Counted from the stretch's first letter, positions 8,469 to 18,015 are shown. The stretch is DNA of 64,000 bases from an uncultured Niabella sp. (GCA_934486785.1 CAKSQK010000004.1:62001-126000); one strand, 5' to 3'. Notes: generated from the sequence alone by a model not told the origin. Numbers and translations: made by a program.

Positions 8469-8497
8469 TTTGTATGGATGAAAATATTTTATATTTT
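8469..8497 (+). promoter_or_regulatory. candidate promoter for the histone-like gene
   Basis: TTTG at 8469-8472 and TATATTTT at 8490-8497, spaced 17 bp, about 47 bp ahead of the ATG at 8544. It differs from TAnnTTTG in the last base. It suggests that the gene is expressed separately from rpmA. Confidence 0.4.
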
Positions 8498-8543
8498 TAC
8501 CAACGATAATCCATTATTTACTAACAATTAAATTCTAAAACAA

Positions 8544-8795
8544 ATGGCAAAAGCAGCAGCAAAAAAGGCGGCTCCTAAAAAAGCAGCAGCCCCCAAAAAA
8601 GCAGCAGCTAAAAAAGCGGCTCCTAAAAAGGCAGCAGCTCCAAAAAAAGCAGCAGCTAAGAAAGCGGCTCCTAAAAAAGCAGCAGCCCCCAAAAAAGCAG
8701 CAGCTAAGAAAGCGGCTCCAAAAAAAGCGGCAGCTCCTAAAAAGGCAGCAGCTAAAAAAGCGGCTCCAAAAAAAGGAGCAGCTAAGAAAAAATAA
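8544..8795 (+). CDS. Lys/Ala/Pro-rich histone H1-like repeat protein
   Basis: 83 residues made almost only of Ala, Lys and Pro. After MAK it consists of five 16-residue units AAAKKAAPKKAAAPKK; the first four are identical in sequence and the fifth ends GAAKKK. Such C-terminal-tail-like proteins resemble eukaryotic histone H1 tails and the bacterial Hc1/AlgP-type DNA-compacting proteins, so non-specific DNA or RNA binding is likely (inference). It has its own candidate promoter and a strong terminator, so it is a single-gene unit between rpmA and the PolX-like gene. No globular domain is present. The extreme composition also makes long spurious open frames on the opposite strand. Confidence 0.85.
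   Translation: MAKAAAKKAAPKKAAAPKKAAAKKAAPKKAAAPKKAAAKKAAPKKAAAPKKAAAKKAAPKKAAAPKKAAAKKAAPKKGAAKKK
8553..8792 (+). repeat. 48-bp coding tandem repeat, five units
   Basis: Five 48-bp units code for the 16-residue repeats of the histone-like protein. The units vary at synonymous positions (for example GCCCCC versus GCTCC before AAAAAA) while the protein repeat is kept, which implies selection on the protein. Repeat number could vary by slippage. Confidence 0.9.
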
Positions 8796-8821
8796 GAAAC
8801 CATTTTTTCTTGAAATGATAC

Positions 8822-8849
8822 AGCCTTTCCTCATCGGAAAGGCTTTTTT
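8822..8849 (+). terminator. rho-independent terminator of the histone-like gene
   Basis: Perfect nine-base arms AGCCTTTCC and GGAAAGGCT with a five-base loop, followed by T5, 27 bp after the stop codon. Confidence 0.9.
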
Positions 8850-8876
8850 ATTTTTGATGTTTTATATTTTGCATTC

Positions 8877-10562
8877 ATGAACAACTCCCAGATTGCCGAT
8901 CATTTTTCCATGCTGTGTAAGCTAATGGATATACATGGAGAAAATGCTTTTAAATCACGCACCTACTCTATTGCCGCCTTTCATATTGAAAAACTCCCGG
9001 AGCAGCTTAGCAATACCGACAGGGCAATGATCGCAGGCATTAAAGGTTTGGGGCCTTCTGTGGCATCAAAAATTACAGAGTTGCTCGACACAGGTAAACT
9101 TGGCATTTTACAGCAATATATGGACACCACGCCGCCAGGTGTGATTGAAATGCTGAAGCTCAAAGGGCTCGGCCCAAAAAAAATTCACACCATATGGAAG
9201 GAAATGGGCATACAATCCATAGGCGAACTTGAATACGCCTGTAATGAAAACAGGCTGACCCGTTATAAAGGTTTTGGAGAAAAAACACAAAACAATGTGT
9301 TGGAAGCCATTACATTTTACCACCAGAACATCGGGCATTTTTTGTACGCGCAAATTGAAAACCTCTACCCCGTTATTGAAAATTACCTTGAAAAACTATT
9401 TGGTAAAAATGCGGTGGTAAACACCGGCGGCTACAGGCGGCAGTGTTTAACAATTCAAGAACTGGAATTTATTGTGAAGGAATCCAAAGAAGACATTAAG
9501 CCAAAATTTCAAACAGCTTACCCGCCAGAGCTATTGGAAGAAACTGAAAACAGTGTGCTTTATAAATTAACCAACGGCCTAAGGCTGCGGCTGATCTCTG
9601 CAACCAATAACATTTATAAAAATCAATTCCTCACATCTGCTTCGCAGGAATTTTTAGATGCTTTTTTTGAAAGATATTCTAAAGAAAACTTTGAGGCCCT
9701 TGAGCCGGAAAGTGAGATGGATATTTTTGCAGGAGCATCACTGCCTTTTATACAACCCTGCCTGCGCGAAACACCTGGAATCATTGAACGCGCTTCGCGC
9801 AATGCGCTGCCACAACTGGTTGAAACAACTGATATAAAAGGCATCATTCACAACCACAGCAATTGGTCAGACGGGGTAAATACCATTGAAGAAATGGCCG
9901 CCTGGCTGATTAAAAACAGGTTTGAATACCTGGTGATTTCAGACCACTCCAAAACAGCAGCTTATGCAAATGGCCTTTCAGTTGAAAGAATAGCAGAACA
10001 ACACCGGTACATTAACGAACTGAACCACAAACTGGCGCCGTTTAAAATATTTAAAAGCATTGAAAGCGACATCCTGAATGATGGCAGCCTTGATTACGAT
10101 AACGATGTATTATCCACCTTTGACATTGTTATCGCATCGGTACACAGCAACCTGTATATGAGCGAAGACAAGGCTATGATGCGTTTGCTGAAAGCGATTG
10201 AAAATCCTTACACCACCATCCTCGGCCACCCTACCGGCAGGTTGTTACTAAGCAGGAATGGTTATCCCATTGATCATAAAAAAATAATTGATGCCTGCGC
10301 AGCAAATAACGTGGTGATTGAAATTAATGCCAACCCGCACCGGCTTGACCTTGACTGGCAATGGATTGAATACGCTATGAGCAAAAATGTGCTGCTTTCC
10401 ATCAACCCGGATGCGCACTCTGTTGAAGGTTTCCTGGATATTAAATATGGAGTGCTGGCCTCACAAAAAGGCGGGCTTACGCCTGATTATAACCTGAGCA
10501 GTTTTTCATTGGCAGCGTTTGAAACATTTATACAAAAAAGAAAAGCGTTGAAACATTTATGA
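8877..10562 (+). CDS. PolX-like protein: HhH + degenerate nucleotidyltransferase + PHP domain
   Basis: 561 residues with the domain order of bacterial PolX. Helix-hairpin-helix elements are visible at about 53-73 (GIKGLGPSVASKI), 94-112 (LKGLGPKKI) and 128-147. The family-X nucleotidyltransferase part follows (about 150-310), then a PHP domain (about 320-540) with HNHSNWSDG at 325-333, SDHS, ASVHS, GHPTG and INPDAH, a full set of metal ligands. In the polymerase part the usual GSxRR...GDxD is GGYRR (184-188) then QELEF (194-198), and the later catalytic Asp region reads NGLRLRLIS, so the three catalytic aspartates seem lost. It is therefore probably a PHP nuclease or phosphoesterase rather than a polymerase (inference). 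Its stop overlaps the convergent kinase gene by 6 bp. Confidence 0.88.
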   Translation: MNNSQIADHFSMLCKLMDIHGENAFKSRTYSIAAFHIEKLPEQLSNTDRAMIAGIKGLGPSVASKITELLDTGKLGILQQYMDTTPPGVIEMLKLKGLGPKKIHTIWKEMGIQSIGELEYACNENRLTRYKGFGEKTQNNVLEAITFYHQNIGHFLYAQIENLYPVIENYLEKLFGKNAVVNTGGYRRQCLTIQELEFIVKESKEDIKPKFQTAYPPELLEETENSVLYKLTNGLRLRLISATNNIYKNQFLTSASQEFLDAFFERYSKENFEALEPESEMDIFAGASLPFIQPCLRETPGIIERASRNALPQLVETTDIKGIIHNHSNWSDGVNTIEEMAAWLIKNRFEYLVISDHSKTAAYANGLSVERIAEQHRYINELNHKLAPFKIFKSIESDILNDGSLDYDNDVLSTFDIVIASVHSNLYMSEDKAMMRLLKAIENPYTTILGHPTGRLLLSRNGYPIDHKKIIDACAANNVVIEINANPHRLDLDWQWIEYAMSKNVLLSINPDAHSVEGFLDIKYGVLASQKGGLTPDYNLSSFSLAAFETFIQKRKALKHL

Positions 10563-13500
10563 CGGCACTACAGGCAGCTTTACATAAAATGTAGTGCCCA
10601 CGCCAATTTTAGTTTCAAACCAGATAGCGCCGCCGGATTGTTCCACAATGGCTTTTGACATAGCAAGGCCCAGCCCGGTGCCCGATGTTTTTGTAGTAAA
10701 GTTGGGCGTAAATATTTTTTCGCGCATCTCATCGCTAATGCCCGAACCGTTGTCTTCCACACCAATTACGATCGTTTCATCTTCAAAACGTTCAAACACT
10801 TTTACAATCCTTCTTGTATTGCCGGATGTGGCTTCAATTGCATTTGCGATCAAATTTGTAAAAAGCCTGTTCACCTGTGTTTTATCTGCATTCACGTAAA
10901 CATCATCTTTTACAGGCCGCCATTCATACTCAATCTCAGGGTTGTTTTTATGAAGAGTGTTCAATTGTGAAAGGGTGTGGTGCAAATCAAAAATTTCTTT
11001 GTTAGCCGTACCAATATTGGCAAACTGGGAAAAATCGGTTGCAATTTTTGAAAGGTGATCTATCTGCTCAACCAGTGTTTTTGAAACATTGGCAGCCAGC
11101 CGGTTGATATCGTCCCTGTCATCATTAATAGCGCGTTGCAGATACTGAAGGCTCAGCTTCATTGGTGTTAACGGGTTTTTTATTTCATGCGCCACCTGCC
11201 GCGCCATTTCCTGCCAGGCGCTTTGCCGTTCAGATGTGGCAAGTTCGTTTGCACTTTCCTGCAGCTTGGTTACCATTTTGTTGTATTCTTTTACAAGGCT
11301 TCCTATTTCATCATCGCCCTGCCATTGTATCAGCTCGTTGTTTTTTGAAAGAGATACCGCGTTCATTTTCTCACTGATCAGCCTGAATGACCTTGTGATC
11401 CTGTTGGTGATTAAGAGCGCAACCAAACCCGTGATCAAAAAGATGAACGCATTTAAGTTAATGAGCGTTACAAGAAAGTTGGATATTTCCTGGTTCAACT
11501 CATGCTGGGAAGTAAAATAAGGCACCGAAATGTAAGCGAACAGCGCGCCGTTCTTATCTCTTAAAGGCCCGTAAATGCTGGTATAGCTTAAATCAGAGAT
11601 CCTTTCTCTTTGAATATGCTCAATACTTCTGAGGCGTAAAAGATTGTAATAGGAACGTGGCCCCATTCTTGAACTGATCACGCCTTTCTGAAAAAGATCC
11701 GGTAAGCTGCTGGCCAGCAATCTTCCGCTGATATCGTAAATATTAAGGTCCATGCCATGTATCTCTGATACCTCCTTGATGATGCTGTTCAGCTCCGACG
11801 AAAAATCAACAGAATCCATTTGCGCGCGTTCTTCAAACACAAGTCCTGCCAGGTCCGTACGCGCCTGCATTTCCTTCATCATCACATTCATGGTGCGGCC
11901 CAGCCGCTCGTTATTTGCCTCCCTGAACCTGTCAATAAAAAACGATACGGTTACTATGCCCACAACTATAAAAGACAACAGGGTAATTAAAATAAACGTA
12001 TTGTGAATTTGCCCGCGTATGGAGGCTCGAAAAATATTCCGCTGCCTGAAGAATTTTGAATTGAGCAGCCAGTCTATGGAAAGCAATAATAAATTGGTTA
12101 TGGCAAGCAGCAAAAGAAAGGCGCAAAAGATATACGAGAACAGTGTGATCGTTTCAAGAAAAGGCTCGCTCCTGCGCGCCATAACCACAACTGTTGTGCT
12201 GTTGGGGCGATACCAAAGCTCATTGTATCCTTTATTATTCCGTTGCTCATACTTGGTTACAGGCAGCTCTGACTGTGTGAGCGTGGAAGTAAATGGATAT
12301 TGTTTTGTAGATGATACTAGCAACTTGTTTTGATAAACCGCGTAATAATAAACCGATGGATGCGAAATTTCCCATTGGCCGTATTGTTTAAACAGTTCCG
12401 CATTGATCTCCTCATTGGCAAACTTTCTGGGGTTTGAAAAGATGACCACTGTGCCATATTTATTACCGCTTGTATCTTCAATAGGCCTGTAAGTGATGTA
12501 AGAAAATTTATCAATCCCCAACTCATAAAAATACAAATCATCAAAAGCAGTGGGCGTTGTTTGCGATTTGATAACGGTAATTAAAGATTCAAGAGAAATA
12601 TCAGAAGGATTGAACATGGGCCTGTCAAGGCTGTCGTACAAATAAATGGTAGTGGTATAATTGTTTACATAGCTGATGTAAGAATGGCTGAAAATGCTGT
12701 CTCTGAACAACTGATTCACATCTTTATCATACAGCCTTGAAAAATTAGTAACAAAATAATTTGTATCAAGATATTTGTGAGAAAGGTTGATGATCTTTTG
12801 AGACGCAACATCAGTTTGCGTTGCCAGCTTTTCTACATAAATTTTTCTCTGAATCAATTCATTTTTACGAATCTCGTTCAACATTAATATGGAAATGCTG
12901 ATTGAAAAAATGAAGATCCATACAATCACACCAGTAATGTTGACCGAGAAGAAATTCTTCAGCCTGGCTTCATTTAAGAAAAACGCTGTGTACAGCAGCA
13001 GCCAGATCAGGCAGGGAATATAAAAATTGATTGATGCCGGAACACGGTATACTGAAACGGAGCAAAATACAAGACCGGCTATGGCTATGATAAAGTAAAC
13101 GAGGTACAGCCTGTTTTGAAAAGTAACCGTAGATACCTGGAAAAGTACTCTGCTGAAATAATAATAGCCTAACGACAATGCTGCCAGTATTATGAAACCT
13201 ACGGCTGTGTAAATGGTCAGGCTGAAGTAATTGGTTACATCAAACGAAATATTTGAATCGGCTATAAGGCTTTTAATGATCCCTGCAATGGTGAATGTGG
13301 CAAATACAAGCACTGCAATGCCTGTAATACCAATTGCCATTTTGGATTTGGTTGACCGAAAGAAAGAAACCTTAATGCCTGTATTGCTTATCCGCTGCCA
13401 TATAAAACCTGCAATGGCGCAAAACAAAATACTGTTAATCAGCAAATCACCAAGATTGGGAAGAAATATACCCGAACTGTATATTTTGGGATCAAACAGC

Positions 13501-14327
13501 GCGAAAGCGCCCAGGTTTAAGGCATCATAAAAAAAATATACCACCAGCCTGAACGCCAATATACAGGCAATGAAAATATAAGTGTCCTTAACCAAATCTG
13601 CACTGGTGTAAAGTTTATGCAGTATAAAATATATAGCTAAAAATAATAAAAACAAACCTGCAATGCGCAATGTAATAGAGAATTCACTATCCTTATTAAA
13701 TTCTGCGTCAGGCTTGCTTTTTAAATAGAACAATGTATGCCCCTGCGGCGATTTAACCGGGTATTGAGTTTGCGCCAAACTAAGGTCTACCAGCCTATCA
13801 ATACTATTATCAAACGGGTATGATTGTTTTAAATATTCGGTAGGAATGAAGTATTCTGATTTGATGAGCACCATGCAGTAAGCACTTACATCAGGCTGCT
13901 GCGCCAGCCTTAGCTGATAAATATAGTAGTATCCGTTAGCAAGTTTGGCAAACATCTCATTTCTTACATCATCAGTTAAAATACTATCTGGTGGCAGAAT
14001 TTGCTGCGTATTCCAAAACCTCAGATAATCGGTATTATTAACATCTTTATATAAATAGAAATAATAAGGCTTTTCCCATAGGTACATCACATCGGCTTCA
14101 CTTTCTGTAGCGTTCAAAAGCCGGTTAACAAGTGTGGTATCATTTAATACAGATTTAAAATCGTTAATTCTGGTGTTTATTTGCTGTTCAAACTGGGCAG
14201 CATGATTAGACAGTGACCCCAGGTTAATGATATGACTTTTTAGTACGAACGAATAAGCGATCATTATAACTGCTATACTAAGCAGCAAATATTGCCACGG
14301 GTATTTATGTCGCTTACTGCCAGTCAT
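10557..14327 (-). CDS. large NtrY-like membrane sensor histidine kinase
   Basis: 1256 residues. A first membrane helix (about 9-29) is followed by a periplasmic region, a block of six or more helices (about 220-490), a second extracytoplasmic region (about 495-735), further helices near 740, 780 and 960, a HAMP linker (from about 980), and the kinase core. The phospho-acceptor motif VAHEIKNPLTPM (His1047) is of the NtrY type; the ATP-binding lid follows with NLIANAIEA (about 1158), EDNGSGI (about 1191) and GTGLGLAMS (about 1216). It autophosphorylates and signals to a response regulator, but none is encoded next to it. It is immediately upstream-linked to mazG (3 bp gap). Confidence 0.93.
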   Translation of the reverse strand: MTGSKRHKYPWQYLLLSIAVIMIAYSFVLKSHIINLGSLSNHAAQFEQQINTRINDFKSVLNDTTLVNRLLNATESEADVMYLWEKPYYFYLYKDVNNTDYLRFWNTQQILPPDSILTDDVRNEMFAKLANGYYYIYQLRLAQQPDVSAYCMVLIKSEYFIPTEYLKQSYPFDNSIDRLVDLSLAQTQYPVKSPQGHTLFYLKSKPDAEFNKDSEFSITLRIAGLFLLFLAIYFILHKLYTSADLVKDTYIFIACILAFRLVVYFFYDALNLGAFALFDPKIYSSGIFLPNLGDLLINSILFCAIAGFIWQRISNTGIKVSFFRSTKSKMAIGITGIAVLVFATFTIAGIIKSLIADSNISFDVTNYFSLTIYTAVGFIILAALSLGYYYFSRVLFQVSTVTFQNRLYLVYFIIAIAGLVFCSVSVYRVPASINFYIPCLIWLLLYTAFFLNEARLKNFFSVNITGVIVWIFIFSISISILMLNEIRKNELIQRKIYVEKLATQTDVASQKIINLSHKYLDTNYFVTNFSRLYDKDVNQLFRDSIFSHSYISYVNNYTTTIYLYDSLDRPMFNPSDISLESLITVIKSQTTPTAFDDLYFYELGIDKFSYITYRPIEDTSGNKYGTVVIFSNPRKFANEEINAELFKQYGQWEISHPSVYYYAVYQNKLLVSSTKQYPFTSTLTQSELPVTKYEQRNNKGYNELWYRPNSTTVVVMARRSEPFLETITLFSYIFCAFLLLLAITNLLLLSIDWLLNSKFFRQRNIFRASIRGQIHNTFILITLLSFIVVGIVTVSFFIDRFREANNERLGRTMNVMMKEMQARTDLAGLVFEERAQMDSVDFSSELNSIIKEVSEIHGMDLNIYDISGRLLASSLPDLFQKGVISSRMGPRSYYNLLRLRSIEHIQRERISDLSYTSIYGPLRDKNGALFAYISVPYFTSQHELNQEISNFLVTLINLNAFIFLITGLVALLITNRITRSFRLISEKMNAVSLSKNNELIQWQGDDEIGSLVKEYNKMVTKLQESANELATSERQSAWQEMARQVAHEIKNPLTPMKLSLQYLQRAINDDRDDINRLAANVSKTLVEQIDHLSKIATDFSQFANIGTANKEIFDLHHTLSQLNTLHKNNPEIEYEWRPVKDDVYVNADKTQVNRLFTNLIANAIEATSGNTRRIVKVFERFEDETIVIGVEDNGSGISDEMREKIFTPNFTTKTSGTGLGLAMSKAIVEQSGGAIWFETKIGVGTTFYVKLPVVPS

Positions 14328-14330
14328 TTA

Positions 14331-15122
14331 TTAGTATGCCTGAGATTTTATTTGATTCCAAATGGCATCCATTTCCTCCAGCGACATGTCTTTTAAAGAC
14401 AATCCGTTTGCAGCAGCCATTTCTTCCATTTTTGTAAATCTGTAAATAAATTTTTTATTTGTGCGTTCCAGCGCAGCTTCCGCATCAATTTGCAAAAACC
14501 GTGCATAATTAACCAGTGCAAACATCAAATCACCAAATTCTTCTTCCTGCCTGTGTATATTTCCTTCATTTACAACTTCCTGCAGCTCTTCCGTTTCTTC
14601 TTTTACTTTTTCCCAAACATCTTCCGTTTTCTTCCATTCAAATCCTACCTGTTTTGCTTTTTCCTGCAGGCGCATGGCTTTTACAATGGCCGGCAAAGAA
14701 ACGGGCAGGCCGCTTAACACCGATTTTTTGCCTTCTTTTAATTTCAACTGCTCCCAGTTGCGCTTTACATCTTCGGCTGATGTTACTTTCACAATTTCAT
14801 CCTGCTGCCCTTTGGGCGGATAAATATGCGGATGTCGTTTGATCAGTTTTTCACAAATACCTTCAATCACATCGGCAATAGAAAACTGCTGCTTTTCTGA
14901 TGCGATCCTGGCATAGAACACAATGTGAAGCAGCAGGTCGCCTAGCTCTTCCTTTATTTCCTGCCAGTTCTCTTCAAGTATGGCATCGTTCAGCTCATAC
15001 ATTTCTTCTATAGTCATCTGCCTGAGCGATTGTATGGTCTGCTTCCTGTCCCACGGGCATTTTTCCCGCAGGTCATCCATTATCGCAATCAGGCGCTCCA
15101 TCCCCGCTTGTTTCATATTCAA
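14331..15122 (-). CDS. mazG: nucleoside triphosphate pyrophosphohydrolase MazG
   Basis: 263 residues, the two-domain length of MazG. Each half has the metal-binding EEx(n)E...D pattern: TIEEMYELNDAI with EIKEELGDLLLH in the N-terminal half and KEETEELQEV with EEEFGDLMFALVNYAR in the C-terminal half. It hydrolyses NTPs and dNTPs to monophosphates and pyrophosphate (pool cleaning, stringent-response modulation). It ends 3 bp before the kinase start, so the two are probably one transcript. Confidence 0.95.
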   Translation of the reverse strand: MNMKQAGMERLIAIMDDLREKCPWDRKQTIQSLRQMTIEEMYELNDAILEENWQEIKEELGDLLLHIVFYARIASEKQQFSIADVIEGICEKLIKRHPHIYPPKGQQDEIVKVTSAEDVKRNWEQLKLKEGKKSVLSGLPVSLPAIVKAMRLQEKAKQVGFEWKKTEDVWEKVKEETEELQEVVNEGNIHRQEEEFGDLMFALVNYARFLQIDAEAALERTNKKFIYRFTKMEEMAAANGLSLKDMSLEEMDAIWNQIKSQAY

Positions 15123-15196
15123 TCATATTTAATGAAAGGTAATCATATCCTTGTACCGATGCAATTTTTTGCGGCTACTGTAGCAAATGCAGCAGG

Positions 15197-16024
15197 CTAT
15201 TTTTTTTCGGCGGGCGGCGGCGTTTTGAAAAACCTGTCCATAAACAGAATTTGGTAATACACGGCGTTTTCCCAATATTCCCAGTTGTGCCGCCCGGGGC
15301 GGGTAATATAATCATGCTGAATATTACGCAGCAATAGTTGCTGGTGCAGGTTTTCATTAATGGCGTAAAAGAAATCTTCCGTTCCGCAATCAATAATTAT
15401 TTTCAGTTTATTAGGCTCAATAAGGTGCAGCATGTTAATAACGGTATGCTCTTCCCAGCGCGCGGGATGCTCTGCGTAGCGGCCAAGCCGTTTTGCTATA
15501 TCCCAGTTATTGGGAAAAGGCCTAATGTCTACCCCGCCGCTCATGCTGCCGCAGGCGCCAAATACATCAGGGTGTTTAATACCCAGGTACAAACCGCCAT
15601 GGCCGCCCATGCTCAAACCCGAAATGGCCCTGCCTTTACGATCTTTGATGGTTGCATAATTTTTATCTACCCACTCAACCAGCTCTTTCGCTACAAATGT
15701 TTCATATTTAAATGCCGGATCAACCGGGCTGTCCCAATACCAGCTGCCGTAGCCGCCATCGGGGCAAACAAATATCATTTGATACTGATCAGCGCCATCT
15801 CTTACTGCCTGCGCTTTTACCCAGTTTGAATAATTACCGCTGTAACCGTGCAACAAATAAAAAACCGGCAACGGCTTGTTTTTATTGTAATCATCTGGCA
15901 GCACTAAAACAGTTTTAATATTTTTTTTCATAGAGGGGCTGTACACTTCCAGCGTGTCTACCTTAGCAGCAAAAGAAAATGCTGAAAGAAAAATTGCGAG
16001 TAATAGGAAAAAGCTTTTTCTCAT
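15197..16024 (-). CDS. secreted esterase of the esterase D / alpha-beta hydrolase family
   Basis: 275 residues from the ATG at 16024, chosen because it begins a clean Sec signal peptide (MRKSFFLLLAIFLSAFSFA) and because the region further upstream is occupied by the neighbouring gene. The catalytic serine is in SGLSMGGHGG, the Asp probably in CGTEDFFY, and the His in RPGRHNWEYW, a typical putative-esterase (tributyrin/feruloyl/Fes-like) arrangement. Periplasmic or surface location. It is 23 bp downstream of the YeiH-type gene. Substrate unknown; carbohydrate ester removal is possible. Confidence 0.88.
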   Translation of the reverse strand: MRKSFFLLLAIFLSAFSFAAKVDTLEVYSPSMKKNIKTVLVLPDDYNKNKPLPVFYLLHGYSGNYSNWVKAQAVRDGADQYQMIFVCPDGGYGSWYWDSPVDPAFKYETFVAKELVEWVDKNYATIKDRKGRAISGLSMGGHGGLYLGIKHPDVFGACGSMSGGVDIRPFPNNWDIAKRLGRYAEHPARWEEHTVINMLHLIEPNKLKIIIDCGTEDFFYAINENLHQQLLLRNIQHDYITRPGRHNWEYWENAVYYQILFMDRFFKTPPPAEKK

Positions 16025-16047
16025 GTGTGTTGTTTTAAAAATTTGTT

Positions 16048-17295
16048 TTATCTGAATAAGATCCAGGCCACGAGCAATGTAATTAAAATATTGAAGAACT
16101 GGGCAATCAAAAAAGCATACAATGGCTTCCTGTTTTCCTGTTTCACCAGGTCTGAAAATTTTGTTTCCAAACCAATAGCGGTAAATGCCAGTGCAAACCA
16201 AAGGCTTTGCACGCTTTTAAGGCCTTCTTTTACTTCGGCCACTTTACCGGCATCAATAAAAAAAGAAAACAGCAGCGACGCTGCAATAAACCCAACCACA
16301 AATTTTGGAAAGCGTTGCCAGATCACTTTTAGCGTGGGCTTTTCCTGTATGCCGGTTTTATTAAGATGCCCGCTATACGTCCAGTAAACAGATATGGCAA
16401 AAGCAGCCAGGCCCAATAGCACGTTTTGTGCAAATTTTACAATAGAACTTATTTTAAGCGCCTCCTCCCCCACCAGTGAGCCAGATGCCACCACAGCGCC
16501 GGTAGTGTCAATACTGCCGCCCAGCCAGGCGCCGGTCACTTCCTGGCTTAAGCCCATGTACTTTGCCAGGTAAGGCATCACGATCATCATAGGGATGGCA
16601 ACGATCAATACCAGCGAAACGATATAGGAAAGTTTTTTATGATCGCCTTTGATGGCGCCGGAAGTGGCTATGGCTGCCGATACGCCGCAAATAGAAACAG
16701 CGCTGGATAGCATCATGGTCATTTCATCATCAATCTTCATTTTTTTACAAACCCAGTAAGCAAAGTACCATACGGCAATTACCACGATCAATGCCTGTGC
16801 AAGGCCCAGTGCACCGGCTTTTAAAATATCTGTAAAAATGATAGATGTACCTAATAATACCAGGCCAATCTTTACAAACAATTCTGATGTAATGGATGAA
16901 CGGAACCATTGCGGCAGCGTAAAAGTATTGCCAATGATAAGGCCGATTACCAGGCTGAAGATCACTGCCTCAAGATTGTAATCCTTCATGGTTTGATTAC
17001 CGGCAGCAATTAGCGCAAAAATGGTGAGTGAGTAAATGGCAATGAATGTGACACCAAATTTTTTAATGCTCCGGCCGGTTAGTATGGCGCCGGCTATTGC
17101 TATGATAAACAGAACCGCAAACTGTGCAACCATTTTAAGCAGGTTTTCACCGGCTACTATTTTACTGCTTAATTCTGCTGCATTCTTCCAGCTAAAAGCC
17201 GGCACAGGAAGTGCAAGGCCTGCAAGCGCGGCAATGATGATGAAAAACCCCAGTACTACTACGCTCCAGTCTTCTGTTAAATAAACTTTCTTCAC
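16048..17295 (-). CDS. YeiH/UPF0324-family putative sulfate exporter
   Basis: 415 residues with about ten membrane helices. The family-typical stretches SSAVSICGVSAAIATSGA and GGSIDTTGAVVASG are visible, as is GLETKFSDL near the C terminus. The family is annotated as putative sulfate exporters, but substrate evidence is limited. Located 9 bp downstream of the SGNH hydrolase gene and 23 bp upstream of the esterase gene. Confidence 0.92.
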   Translation of the reverse strand: MKKVYLTEDWSVVVLGFFIIIAALAGLALPVPAFSWKNAAELSSKIVAGENLLKMVAQFAVLFIIAIAGAILTGRSIKKFGVTFIAIYSLTIFALIAAGNQTMKDYNLEAVIFSLVIGLIIGNTFTLPQWFRSSITSELFVKIGLVLLGTSIIFTDILKAGALGLAQALIVVIAVWYFAYWVCKKMKIDDEMTMMLSSAVSICGVSAAIATSGAIKGDHKKLSYIVSLVLIVAIPMMIVMPYLAKYMGLSQEVTGAWLGGSIDTTGAVVASGSLVGEEALKISSIVKFAQNVLLGLAAFAISVYWTYSGHLNKTGIQEKPTLKVIWQRFPKFVVGFIAASLLFSFFIDAGKVAEVKEGLKSVQSLWFALAFTAIGLETKFSDLVKQENRKPLYAFLIAQFFNILITLLVAWILFR

Positions 17296-17304
17296 TACCT
17301 GCCG

Positions 17305-18015
17305 TTAATTTCCAAAAAGGTATTGCCTGTCTTTGGCTTTTGTCTTAACCAGTTTATCAATCACCGGCTTTACAAGTTTTTCCATCACCTCGTATCCTTC
17401 GGGAGTTGGGTGAATGCCGTCTTTGGCATATTTTTCAGGAAGGCCGTTTTGCTCGTCTTTTAAAGCGCTGTGGTAATCCACATAGGGAATTTTATTGGCA
17501 TCAGCATATTGTTTTATCATTTTGTTTAGCGCCATCACATCATTTGCGGGCGTTAATTCTTTGCGCCATCCAAAGCGGTATGCCGGCAGCACCGAGCATA
17601 AAACCACTTTTATATTATTGGCTTTGGCAAGCTCTGCCATAGAAATAATATTGCCTAAAACATTCTCCAATGTAATGGGGCCATTGTTTTGTGCAATATC
17701 ATTGGTACCGGCCAGTATCACAACTGCCCTGGGTTTAAGTTCAATAACGTCTTTTCTAAAACGCACCAGCATTTGAGAGCTTACCTGCCCGCCAATGCCA
17801 CGGCCTACGTAGTTATTGGTTTTAAAAAATTCAGGCCTTGCCGTTGCCCAGCCCTGAGTGATGGAATTGCCCATGAATACCACGGCGCCGCGGGGCGCGG
17901 TTTTATTGGCTTCTTCGTACCTGCTAAAATTGGCCCAGTCTGTTTTTTGCTGGGCGCCTGAGATGATAGAAACGAAGCATAAGAGGACAGTAAATGCAGC
18001 AACTTTCATTAACAT
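17305..18015 (-). CDS. secreted SGNH/GDSL-family hydrolase
   Basis: 236 residues with a signal peptide ending near residue 21. The four SGNH blocks are visible: VFMGNSITQGW (catalytic Ser in block I), RGIGGQ (block II Gly), LAGTNDIA (block III Asn) and KDGIHPTPEGY (block V Asp and His). Likely an acyl-esterase acting on acylated sugars. It lies downstream of SusD1 but is separated by a terminator, and it heads the run to the YeiH-type and esterase genes. Confidence 0.92.
   Translation of the reverse strand: MLMKVAAFTVLLCFVSIISGAQQKTDWANFSRYEEANKTAPRGAVVFMGNSITQGWATARPEFFKTNNYVGRGIGGQVSSQMLVRFRKDVIELKPRAVVILAGTNDIAQNNGPITLENVLGNIISMAELAKANNIKVVLCSVLPAYRFGWRKELTPANDVMALNKMIKQYADANKIPYVDYHSALKDEQNGLPEKYAKDGIHPTPEGYEVMEKLVKPVIDKLVKTKAKDRQYLFGN

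Noticed and set aside
8528..8834. Long open frames on the minus strand over the histone-like gene, rich in Phe/Ala or Cys/Ser.
   Set aside because: They mirror the Lys/Ala repeat codons, have no start context or homology, and the plus strand has promoter, coding repeats and terminator.
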